A DNA stretch of 5,223 nt from Multiplicimicrobium sp043718225 (lineage in GTDB: Bacteria; Omnitrophota; Omnitrophia; Omnitrophales; Aquincolibacteriaceae): assembly GCA_043718225.1 (NCBI GenBank), contig JAYSWD010000084.1:1-5223 (forward strand), given 5' to 3'. The position numbers and the translations under genes were made by a program. This document shows, in pieces, positions 1-5,223 of the stretch. The stretch's first letter is position 1. Each line of letters begins with the position of its first letter. A model generated the notes under the pieces. It was given only the letters and a program-made list of their open reading frames with translations. It was not told the DNA's origin and ran no database searches.

Positions 1-346
1 ATCGCGCCAAGGAATGAGAGTAACCCGCAGCAATCTCAACTACACCCGTCAATCCGCTGACTAAAACTGGAGTTAAGCGAGTCGTACCTGACCCATCCCC
101 TAATTGGCCATAAAAGTTAAATCCCCAGGCTTTCACCGTTCCATCGCTTAATCGCGCTAAGGAATGATGCCCTCCGGCTGCTACTTCAACTACATCCGTC
201 AACCCTAAAACTGAAACCGGCGTAAGCCGATCCACTTCTGTATTATCACCTAATTTGCCATGTTCATTATCTCCCCATGCCTTAACCGTGCCGTCCCCTA
301 AAAGGGCAAGCGTATGGTAAAGACCCGCAGAGACCTGAATAACATC
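1..346 (-). repeat. RCC1-type tandem repeat array, 150-bp (50-residue) period, continuing past left edge
   Basis: Two full units (197-346 and 47-196) and the start of a third (1-46) lie at the 3' end of the exported-protein gene. Units begin at residues 543 (DVIQVSAG), 593 (DVVEVAAG) and 643 (GVVEIAAG), so the period is exactly 50 residues with no indels. Each full unit carries the RCC1 signature: AG..H(S/T)LA, DGTVKAWG, and G(Q/K)LGD followed by RLTPV. By hand count, 1-46 matches 151-196 at 33 of 46 bases, while 301-346 matches 151-196 at only 25 of 46, so the second and third units are closer to each other. RCC1 repeats normally form one beta-propeller blade each; a complete propeller would need about seven, so more units are expected to the left. 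Confidence 0.88.
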
Positions 347-1972
347 GGATAAAAATCCGCCGCCCCAGGAAAGATTCCATGTGCTTGAACCCGCGCCGAG
401 GGTATGGTTGAGAGAAATTTTGAGTTGATCAAGCGCGGTTACTTTGTTTGCGCCAATCTTGGATGTCACTCCATTGGTTGTTCCGTCACCAAATTGAAGC
501 GTACCAAATGTCCAGTCTTGACTGCCGCCAAATTGCCCATTGCCAATGACTTTGAATGTGCCGCCGCTTAAGTTGATCACACCGTCGCCCTTTACATCCC
601 CGCCACCGACCGTCACGCTAAATCCGCCATCCAATGTTACTCCGGCATTTATCTGTAAATCTCCATTCATTGAAATTCCATTTCGCAGCGTATATTCCGC
701 AGTCGAACCCGATTTATCTAAAATCAAATCATTGAGATTATCCATTGAACGAATAATCGATTGTCCGCTTCCGGCCTTGAGCGTCAAAGTGTAATTTCCT
801 CCATGCAAACCAACACCATCTTGAAAAGTAATCACTCCGCCCGCGGTCAAAATAACATTCGCTCCCAAAGTCACATCATCATCTAAAATAATATTGCCCA
901 CATCGGTGACATTCGATGCCACCGTTCCGGAAAGAAATCCGGCACTGTCGGTGTTGTCCATGTAAACATTGCCGCCCTTAATGGTTCCCGTGCTCTTGAA
1001 TGTATATCCATGTTCGCGGAATTCTTTTGCATCTATCGTCCCCGCGTTTTCAATTTTGCCGTCAGTATTCATCTCAACTTTTGAGGCTACTAATTTTGCG
1101 TTATTGTAAATGTCATCGTGCGCGATAAGTTCAAGCTGGCCCTGAGAAATAAACTCAGCAACGCCCTCCTTGTTAATGCGAACATCTACCGCTTTGATTT
1201 CGCCTGAAAGATTAATCGCTTTTTCAAAGACACTGTCGACGCCCTTCGCATCGAGTGTGATCTTATTGCCTGTCATATTGCCGGTGTTTTTGATTTGATC
1301 CGTCAAAGCTATTTCTTGGAAGTTATTTACATCACCGTTTACTGCAGCCGTCACATCCACCGACACAAGATTGTCAGCCGATAACCCAATTGTCATCGCA
1401 TCGCCGCCCGCAAGCATGATCCGGTTCAAAGGCATCTCCACCGTTCCAATATCCCCGCGGTTTTCCACCGCTCTTCCCAAAAGCGCCACACTGCCTGTTC
1501 CGCGAATATCACCTTCGTTCAACAAATAACCGCCATTCATATCTCCTTCCAGCTTCAGATTCGTTGCCGTGCTTTGATCTGTAAACCGCATCGCCGCTCC
1601 GATGAAATCCGCATTGTGTAAATTAATCTCAGCGCCGCTTTTGATATGAAATCCAAGACGATTGAAAATTCCTAAAATTCCCGGTCCGTAAATATCCGTC
1701 TTACCTGCCCATGTCGTCGCATGATCGCTATTCACGTTCACATTTAGATTTCCATTCAATAAATTAAATTCCCATACCGTTCCCGCAGCCTGATCGAAGT
1801 TGGCGACATCCCAATCGGTATCTGAATCCGTTGTGTAAATTGTTTGTCCTTGCGCGCCGGTGGATTGCGTTACGGCCGCATAGCCCGGAAATGGCAACAC
1901 ACTAAACACACTAAAAACGATTAGTGTCACCCAACTGACCCGACGTTTGAATACACTTTCACTATATTGCAT
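1..1972 (-). CDS. Large exported filamentous-haemagglutinin-like protein with RCC1 repeats, C-terminus outside window
   Basis: This is a continuous minus-strand reading frame of 657 codons from ATG at 1972-1970 to the left edge, with no stop, so the 3' end is missing. The start is supported by AGGAG (1981-1985) 8 bases upstream. Residues 1-33 look like a signal peptide: KRR at 9-11, a hydrophobic stretch at about 14-28, and likely cleavage near GYA-A (30-33). Residues 34-200 resemble the two-partner-secretion/FhaB N-terminal domain: an NPNG-type position reading NRLG (104-107), then GAEINL (113-118), VALLGRAVENRGDI (162-175) and IMLAGGDAMTI (185-195). Residues 200-530 are Gly/Asn/Asp/Thr-rich, consistent with a beta-helix. 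From 543, RCC1-type repeats (AAG..HSLA..DGTVKAWG..) recur every 50 residues. I found no cysteine in 657 residues, as is common in exported passengers. Likely role is a surface or secreted adhesin-like protein; ligand and secretion partner are unknown. The reading frame is certain and the domain names are from motif recognition. Confidence 0.88.
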   Translation of the reverse strand, partial: MQYSESVFKRRVSWVTLIVFSVFSVLPFPGYAAVTQSTGAQGQTIYTTDSDTDWDVANFDQAAGTVWEFNLLNGNLNVNVNSDHATTWAGKTDIYGPGILGIFNRLGFHIKSGAEINLHNADFIGAAMRFTDQSTATNLKLEGDMNGGYLLNEGDIRGTGSVALLGRAVENRGDIGTVEMPLNRIMLAGGDAMTIGLSADNLVSVDVTAAVNGDVNNFQEIALTDQIKNTGNMTGNKITLDAKGVDSVFEKAINLSGEIKAVDVRINKEGVAEFISQGQLELIAHDDIYNNAKLVASKVEMNTDGKIENAGTIDAKEFREHGYTFKSTGTIKGGNVYMDNTDSAGFLSGTVASNVTDVGNIILDDDVTLGANVILTAGGVITFQDGVGLHGGNYTLTLKAGSGQSIIRSMDNLNDLILDKSGSTAEYTLRNGISMNGDLQINAGVTLDGGFSVTVGGGDVKGDGVINLSGGTFKVIGNGQFGGSQDWTFGTLQFGDGTTNGVTSKIGANKVTALDQLKISLNHTLGAGSSTWNLSWGGGFLSDVIQVSAGLYHTLALLGDGTVKAWGDNEHGKLGDNTEVDRLTPVSVLGLTDVVEVAAGGHHSLARLSDGTVKAWGFNFYGQLGDGSGTTRLTPVLVSGLTGVVEIAAGYSHSLAR

Positions 1973-1980
1973 GCAGTCTT

Positions 1981-1985
1981 CTCCT
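1981..1985 (-). promoter_or_regulatory. Ribosome binding site of the exported-protein gene
   Basis: The minus strand reads AGGAG here, 8 bases before the ATG at 1972. This is a strong Shine-Dalgarno match and fixes the start, which also gives a well-formed signal peptide. Confidence 0.8.
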
Positions 1986-2024
1986 GAATGAAATATAGCA
2001 GATCAAACACTTAATAAAAGAGTC

Positions 2025-2050
2025 AAAAAAGAGCAACGTATAACATACGT
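2025..2050 (-). terminator. Possible weak terminator or operator: 6-bp perfect inverted repeat followed by T run
   Basis: ACGTAT (2036-2041) and ATACGT (2045-2050) are perfect inverted copies separated by three bases. Read on the minus strand, the hairpin is followed after five bases by six T residues (2030-2025), the order expected of an intrinsic terminator downstream of cstA. The stem is short and mostly A/T, so termination would be inefficient. The same 15-bp dyad could instead be a protein binding site upstream of the exported-protein gene. The sequence does not decide between these. Confidence 0.3.
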
Positions 2051-2077
2051 AGAGAAGAATCACTTTACAGACGGAGA

Positions 2078-3730
2078 TTATTTAATAATGAGAGGTTTAC
2101 GAAAAGAGAAGCGCAGGGATTCAACTATTAAGAATGCCGCCAAAACCAACAAAACCATTGCGATCCAGGCTGGTAAATCAAGTCTGCCGTGAGATAAAGA
2201 TGTAGTAATCATGCGTCCAAAAGACCAAAGCGTCATCGTCAAAAGAAAAACCATGGGAGCAACGGCAAGCCACCAGTTTTTTCCGATTCTTTTCATCCAA
2301 ATCGCGATGGCGAAAAGTGAAAATGCCGCCAGCAGTTGATTCGAAGTTCCGAACACAGTCCAAAAAATTTTCCAGGCCGGAATGATATTCCCCGCAGAAT
2401 CGGTGGCCCGCATCGATACGCAAATCAAAGGAATTAAAAGCGACGCCGCAGTCGCGATCATTCGCCCTTCATTTTCTTTCCACCGCAACACTTCCTGAAA
2501 CAGATAACGCGCAAGACGCGTGGCCACATCCAGGGTATCGTAAATAAATGTGGTGAAAGCAAGCAAAACAAAACCCCTGACAAATTCCCGCGGCAAGCCG
2601 AGATGCCCGACAAATCGGCTGAGGCCTTCGGCATAAATGCGGTCGGGCGAAGCCCCCGCAAGCGCATCGCCTTTCGTAAGAATCATGACTGTTGCCAACG
2701 CTAAGATAGCCAGAACGCCTTCTAAAATCATGGCGCCATATCCCACGGAGGCACAGTCGGTTTCTTTTTCAATTTGTTTAGAAGTTGTTCCCGAACATAC
2801 AAGTCCGTGAAATCCTGAACACGCGCCGCAGGCAACCGTCACAAAAAGCATCGGAAAAAGCGGCATCCCCTGCGCGTTATGCCAGCCGGTAAAAGCGGGA
2901 TAACGCACGGCTTCACCGCCGATTATAATTCCGGCCAAGCCCGCTATGAGTGTCGCATAAAGAAAAAAACCTCCTAAATATCCGCGCGGCTGCAACAGCG
3001 ACCAAACGGGCAAAATAGATGCGACAAAACAATAACCAATTAAAACAAAATTCCACATTTGCTGAGATGTAAAAGGCCCCCAGACGGGCATCCGCAAAGG
3101 AATTTTTTGGCCATACCAAATGGCAAGGCATACCAGCGCGATGAAAAAAGGCGTCGCGATTCCAAGCTTCAGCTTGAAATATTTCAATGCGTAACCCATG
3201 ACGACTCCGATCAGTAAATAAAGCATGGATGAAGTCGCGACACCCCCACCCAATTCAGTATCCGCAAATGACGCCGAAGTTAAATCCGTGAAAGCGGTAA
3301 TCACATACATTAATGAAAGCCAAACAAACGCCGTGAAAAGCAAATGTCCGCGCGGCCCAAAAAGTTCGCGCACCATTTCCACGATTGAAGCCGCGCGATT
3401 GCGCACGGACCCAATCAGGGTCGAAAAATCATGAAATGCGCCAAAAAAAATTGCGCCTCCCAAAATCCACAACAAAACCGGCAGCCAGCCAAACCAAACG
3501 CCGGCAAGAATGGGCCCAACAATCGGCCCCGCGGCGGCAATCGCCGAAAAGTGCTGGCCGAAAAGAAAAAACTTGGCGGTGGGTACAAAATCCAAGCCGT
3601 CGTTGACTTTACAAGCGGGCGTTTGTTTGCGCGCGTCGAGGCCGAAATGCTTCGTCAAAAAACGAACGTTTGTCCGGTAACCCAGAAAAAAAATCCCGAG
3701 CACCAAAAGGAGAAGATAAATTAAAGGCAT
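2078..3730 (-). CDS. cstA: CstA-family carbon starvation transporter, short form (550 aa)
   Basis: This polytopic inner-membrane protein belongs to the CstA/BtsT family, whose Escherichia coli members take up pyruvate and have been linked to peptide uptake during carbon starvation. Signature segments are in order: DFVPTAKFFLFGQHFSAIAA (47-66) running into GPIVGPILAG (68-77), then FHDFSTLIGSVRNRAAS (99-115), LLQPRGYLGG (245-254), CGACSGFHGLVCSGTTSKQI (301-320), YGAMILEG (331-338), DTLDVATRLARYLFQE (398-413) and FGTSNQLLAAFSL (460-472). Many hydrophobic segments run from residue 3 to about 537. At 550 residues it is shorter than the roughly 700-residue E. coli proteins, with most of the difference apparently in loops and the C-terminus; all family motifs are present, so it looks intact. 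No Shine-Dalgarno precedes the ATG (upstream bases are CAATTCCTC). It lies 30 bases after the MFS gene, so translation is probably coupled. The substrate (pyruvate, peptide or other) is not determinable here. Confidence 0.95.
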   Translation of the reverse strand: MPLIYLLLLVLGIFFLGYRTNVRFLTKHFGLDARKQTPACKVNDGLDFVPTAKFFLFGQHFSAIAAAGPIVGPILAGVWFGWLPVLLWILGGAIFFGAFHDFSTLIGSVRNRAASIVEMVRELFGPRGHLLFTAFVWLSLMYVITAFTDLTSASFADTELGGGVATSSMLYLLIGVVMGYALKYFKLKLGIATPFFIALVCLAIWYGQKIPLRMPVWGPFTSQQMWNFVLIGYCFVASILPVWSLLQPRGYLGGFFLYATLIAGLAGIIIGGEAVRYPAFTGWHNAQGMPLFPMLFVTVACGACSGFHGLVCSGTTSKQIEKETDCASVGYGAMILEGVLAILALATVMILTKGDALAGASPDRIYAEGLSRFVGHLGLPREFVRGFVLLAFTTFIYDTLDVATRLARYLFQEVLRWKENEGRMIATAASLLIPLICVSMRATDSAGNIIPAWKIFWTVFGTSNQLLAAFSLFAIAIWMKRIGKNWWLAVAPMVFLLTMTLWSFGRMITTSLSHGRLDLPAWIAMVLLVLAAFLIVESLRFSFRKPLIIK

Positions 3731-3760
3731 GAGGAATTGTACTGACAGACTCGCGCAATA
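3731..3760 (-). other. 30-base MFS-cstA junction lacking a Shine-Dalgarno
   Basis: Between the TGA of the MFS gene (3763-3761) and the ATG of cstA (3730-3728) there are exactly 10 sense codons, and both genes are in the same reading frame. The minus strand shows no purine-rich ribosome binding site. The short gap and missing site suggest one transcript, with cstA translated by reinitiation after the upstream stop. There is no room for a separate promoter entirely within the gap. Confidence 0.6.
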
Positions 3761-4972
3761 TCAATCAGAGGATGAAGTCTCAAATTTTTTTGTATCGATA
3801 AATGGAATTAAAATATAAGCCCCAAGCTGAATCAACGCCGCGAGCGCCACCAAACCCCAAAGCCCCAAAACCGGCAAGAGCTGTGCGCCCAAATATCCCC
3901 ACGCGATTTGCGACAGATTATAAAGCCCCATGAGAAGCGCAAATAATGTTCCTTCAACTCCACTTCCCGCGGTCATTACAGCCGCGCCGGCCATCAACGG
4001 CAAAAGCATCATACCCGCGGCGATGCCTCCAACAAAAACAAGCCATGCCGCGGAATCCACTCCGCGAACCGCGTACGTACTTAAAACATTCAGGGCATTC
4101 AGGAATATAACCGCGTAAAATAATCGTTTCATGGAAACTTTTTTCATCCAAACAGAAAAAACGACGCTTCCGATCGCCGCGCCCGCCCAACCGAGGCTAA
4201 TTAAAAATCCGAGGTAATCATCTTGGAAGAAAAGTTTTTCTTTCATATGGAAGAAAAAAGGCGTTCCAAAAAGAACCGAGCTTGAACTCGCGGCAAGAAA
4301 AAGGATGAAAAACAAATTTTGTTTTGTAAAACAAAAAGTCACGATTGTTTTCACCTGCGCGGCCCGGTCCCTGGACGTGAAAGGCCTTAAATAGGGCGTC
4401 TCCGATAGCATCCACAAAGGCATAAGAGCCAAAAGTGGCAAAAAGGCAGTCAGAATAAAAATTTGGCGCGGGTCAAACCGCATGACCAGCCATCCGCCCA
4501 ACAATCCCGTCATAATCGAGCCCAAACTGCGAAACCCCCAGGCTACGCTTTGATAGATACGGCCCCATTCCCGGTCTGAGTTTTCGACAATCAACCCGTC
4601 GGTAATGACATCCGTGCCGGCGAACCCCAAATTCGCGATCCAGAGAGCAAATAAAATAGTTCTCTGGTCCGTTCCCCAAAAGGCAAACGCGCACCAACCC
4701 GAAACGGAACAGAATAGGTAAAAAAACAAATAACTTTTCCGCCGGTACCCCGCCAGAGGAAAGCTATCGGAAAGAAACCCGTATAAAATTTTAAAAACCC
4801 ACGGTAAAGAAGCAAGGGACGCAATCACGGTAATGTCCGCGACACTCCAACCCAGCCTGCGAAAATAAACCGGTACCGCGACCGCAGAAATTCCGAGCGC
4901 GCCTTGAATAAAATAAACAACCGCTGCAAAAACGGCGACTTGCTTTTTAGGATTTCTAAAATCAAAACGCAT
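3761..4972 (-). CDS. Major facilitator transporter, BT1 (folate/biopterin transporter) type, 403 aa
   Basis: This is a multi-spanning inner-membrane transporter of about 12 helices. Motifs typical of the BT1 branch of the major facilitator superfamily are visible. LPWVFKILYGFLSDSFPLAG (56-75) followed by YRRKSYL (76-82) is the loop 2-3 signature. TDVITDGLIVE (120-130) resembles the family's D-V-x-x-D-(A/G)-L-x-x-E segment. QSVAWGFRSLGSIMTGLLGG (141-160) follows, and GVEGTLFALLMGLYNLSQ (338-355) matches the C-terminal G-x-E-G/A-T-x-F-A-L-L motif. A central loop at about 191-210 separates the two halves. BT1 relatives carry folates, pterins or S-adenosylmethionine in protists and diverse solutes in bacteria and plants, so the substrate is open. 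The start is supported by AGGAAA (4979-4984) 6 bases upstream. It is the first gene of the unit and is followed by cstA 30 bases later. Length is somewhat short for the family but complete. Confidence 0.92.
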   Translation of the reverse strand: MRFDFRNPKKQVAVFAAVVYFIQGALGISAVAVPVYFRRLGWSVADITVIASLASLPWVFKILYGFLSDSFPLAGYRRKSYLFFYLFCSVSGWCAFAFWGTDQRTILFALWIANLGFAGTDVITDGLIVENSDREWGRIYQSVAWGFRSLGSIMTGLLGGWLVMRFDPRQIFILTAFLPLLALMPLWMLSETPYLRPFTSRDRAAQVKTIVTFCFTKQNLFFILFLAASSSSVLFGTPFFFHMKEKLFFQDDYLGFLISLGWAGAAIGSVVFSVWMKKVSMKRLFYAVIFLNALNVLSTYAVRGVDSAAWLVFVGGIAAGMMLLPLMAGAAVMTAGSGVEGTLFALLMGLYNLSQIAWGYLGAQLLPVLGLWGLVALAALIQLGAYILIPFIDTKKFETSSSD

Positions 4973-4988
4973 AAATAGTTTCCTATTT
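4973..4988 (-). promoter_or_regulatory. Ribosome binding site of the MFS gene inside a GAAA-loop hairpin
   Basis: On the minus strand AAATAG-GAAA-CTATTT is a perfect 6-bp stem with a GAAA tetraloop, ending directly against the ATG. The Shine-Dalgarno (AGGAAA, 4979-4984) spans the top of the 5' stem and the loop. GAAA is a GNRA tetraloop, a class known to stabilise RNA hairpins, but the stem is mostly A-U. The ribosome binding site is well supported; a regulatory role for the hairpin is inference. Confidence 0.5.
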
Positions 4989-5024
4989 CAAAAAATAATC
5001 TGTTTCTGTTTGTTTTCCGAAAAG

Positions 5025-5033
5025 ATTATGACA
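5025..5033 (-). promoter_or_regulatory. Candidate extended -10 promoter element for MFS-cstA
   Basis: The minus strand reads TGTCATAAT: a TG dinucleotide one base upstream of CATAAT, which matches five of six bases of the sigma-70-type TATAAT. Transcription would start near 5018 and give a leader of about 45 bases. No good -35 hexamer lies at 17 bases, only a T-rich stretch, which fits the reduced need of extended -10 promoters. Confidence 0.4.
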
Positions 5034-5065
5034 CAAATCTTTTTTAAAAAAATCGCATTTTTAAT

Positions 5066-5095
5066 TTGCATTCATACTCAATCATCGGCTAAACT
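5066..5095 (+). promoter_or_regulatory. Weak candidate promoter for the lysine/alanine-rich gene
   Basis: TTGCAT (5066-5071) and TAAACT (5090-5095) are separated by 18 bases and match three and four of six consensus positions. A/T-rich DNA including a T6A7 tract (5040-5052) lies just upstream and could act as an UP-type element. Transcription would begin at about 5102, leaving a leader of roughly 70 bases. Assignment is tentative. Confidence 0.25.
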
Positions 5096-5132
5096 ACAAA
5101 TCGGTGTTAAAGAAACTCCAAAACAGACGATA

Positions 5133-5173
5133 AACGAATAGCGAAAGTTAATTCGTTGAAAGGAGCAATCAAC
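5133..5173 (+). promoter_or_regulatory. Leader with two overlapping hairpins and ribosome binding site of the lysine/alanine-rich gene
   Basis: AACGAAT (5133-5139) pairs with ATTCGTT (5151-5157), a 7-bp stem with an 11-base loop. GTTGA (5155-5159) can alternatively pair with TCAAC (5169-5173), a 5-bp stem whose loop holds the Shine-Dalgarno. AAAGGAG (5159-5165) lies 8 bases before the ATG at 5174 and is a strong ribosome binding site. The two stems share bases 5155-5157 and cannot both be complete. The ribosome binding site is clear; switching is speculative because both stems are short. Confidence 0.45.
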
Positions 5174-5223
5174 ATGGCAGCCAAGAAAAAAGCAAAAAAA
5201 GCAGCTAAGAAGACAGCTGGCAA
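5174..5223 (+). CDS. N-terminus of a lysine/alanine-rich, histone H1-like protein (partial)
   Basis: Sixteen codons are visible before the right edge: MAAKKKAKKAAKKTAG. The start is set by the strong AAAGGAG site 8 bases upstream. The K/A-rich pattern with AKK and AAKK repeats resembles bacterial histone H1-like nucleoid proteins (chlamydial Hc1/Hc2-like and similar KA-rich tails), which bind DNA non-specifically through positive charge and compact the chromosome. It could also be a basic N-terminal extension on another DNA- or RNA-binding protein, such as an HU-like or ribosome-associated protein; too little is visible to decide. Transcription runs away from the transporter genes. Confidence 0.6.
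   Translation, partial: MAAKKKAKKAAKKTAG

Larger units (their letters stand above)
1973..2077. other. Intergenic region between cstA and the exported-protein gene
   Basis: This 105-bp A/T-rich gap separates the cstA stop codon from the next minus-strand start. It contains an inverted repeat at 2036-2050, a T6 run on the minus strand (2025-2030), and the ribosome binding site at 1981-1985. A TATATT hexamer on the minus strand (1992-1997) looks like a -10 box, but transcription from it would start at about 1985, inside the ribosome binding site. TTGACT (minus, 2021-2026) resembles a -35 box but lacks a well-spaced -10. I therefore cannot name a convincing promoter, and read-through from the transporter genes is possible. 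Confidence 0.5.
4973..5173. other. Divergent A/T-rich intergenic region
   Basis: This 201-bp stretch separates the minus-strand transporter unit from the plus-strand lysine/alanine-rich gene and must supply the 5' regulatory signals of both. It holds the candidate promoters at 5025-5033 (minus) and 5066-5095 (plus), homopolymeric A/T tracts at 5040-5052, and short inverted repeats at 4973-4988, 5133-5157 and 5155-5173. No coding frame or RNA gene was recognised in it. Confidence 0.6.

Noticed and set aside
1..346. Repeats considered as a CRISPR array
   Set aside because: The units are 150 bp with no spacer-repeat alternation and are translated in frame as RCC1 repeats.
1..346. Eukaryotic contamination suggested by RCC1 repeats
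   Set aside because: RCC1-like repeats are common in bacterial surface proteins, the gene has no introns, and it has a bacterial ribosome binding site and signal peptide beside bacterial transporters.
540..794. Plus-strand open frame of 84 codons, proline/threonine-rich
   Set aside because: It lies antisense to the continuous exported-protein frame, lacks a good ribosome binding site, and its composition mirrors the Gly/Asn-rich complement.
1992..2026. TTGACT (2021-2026) plus TATATT (1992-1997), minus strand, as a sigma-70 promoter
   Set aside because: The hexamers are 23 bases apart, too far, and the implied start would fall within the ribosome binding site.
3225..3724. Overlapping plus-strand frames, including a basic lysine/arginine-rich one at 3431-3724
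   Set aside because: They are antisense to well-conserved CstA motifs (residues 1-160), which fully explain the sequence; the basic composition results from complementing hydrophobic codons.
2078..3730. cstA considered truncated because it is shorter than the E. coli proteins
   Set aside because: All family signature segments from N- to C-terminal regions are present in an unbroken frame, and short CstA forms are known in other bacteria.

Overview
The window comes from a bacterium with a Gram-negative-type envelope. The evidence is a large exported protein with a filamentous-haemagglutinin-like (two-partner-secretion) N-terminus carrying RCC1 repeats, beside inner-membrane transporters. Moderate base composition, A/T-rich intergenic DNA, a lysine/alanine-rich histone-like gene and this kind of large beta-helical surface protein would fit an uncultivated lineage such as Omnitrophota or a relative in the PVC/Elusimicrobiota neighbourhood. 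That placement is inference only; no marker gene is present.

Layout. Positions 1-1972 (minus strand, running off the left edge) encode the first 657 residues of the exported protein: signal peptide, haemagglutinin-like beta-helix region, then RCC1 repeats spaced exactly 50 residues apart. A 105-bp gap (1973-2077) holds its ribosome binding site and a small perfect inverted repeat. Positions 2078-3730 (minus) encode a compact CstA-family transporter. Thirty bases upstream of it, 3761-4972 (minus) encode a BT1-type major facilitator transporter, so these two form an MFS-cstA transcription unit. A 201-bp A/T-rich divergent region (4973-5173) carries promoter-like elements and three short inverted repeats. 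At the right edge a plus-strand gene begins at 5174 with a lysine/alanine-rich N-terminus like histone H1-type nucleoid proteins.

How it fits together. The two transporters are probably co-expressed and may import small organic nutrients: CstA relatives move peptides or pyruvate, and BT1 relatives move folates/pterins or other small organics. Their actual substrates cannot be read from the sequence. The exported protein is probably a separate unit concerned with the cell surface. No mobile element, tRNA, rRNA or CRISPR array was seen. The most notable points are the haemagglutinin-RCC1 architecture, the short hairpins over the ribosome binding sites of the two divergent genes, and the in-frame UGA-plus-10-codon junction between the two transporter genes.
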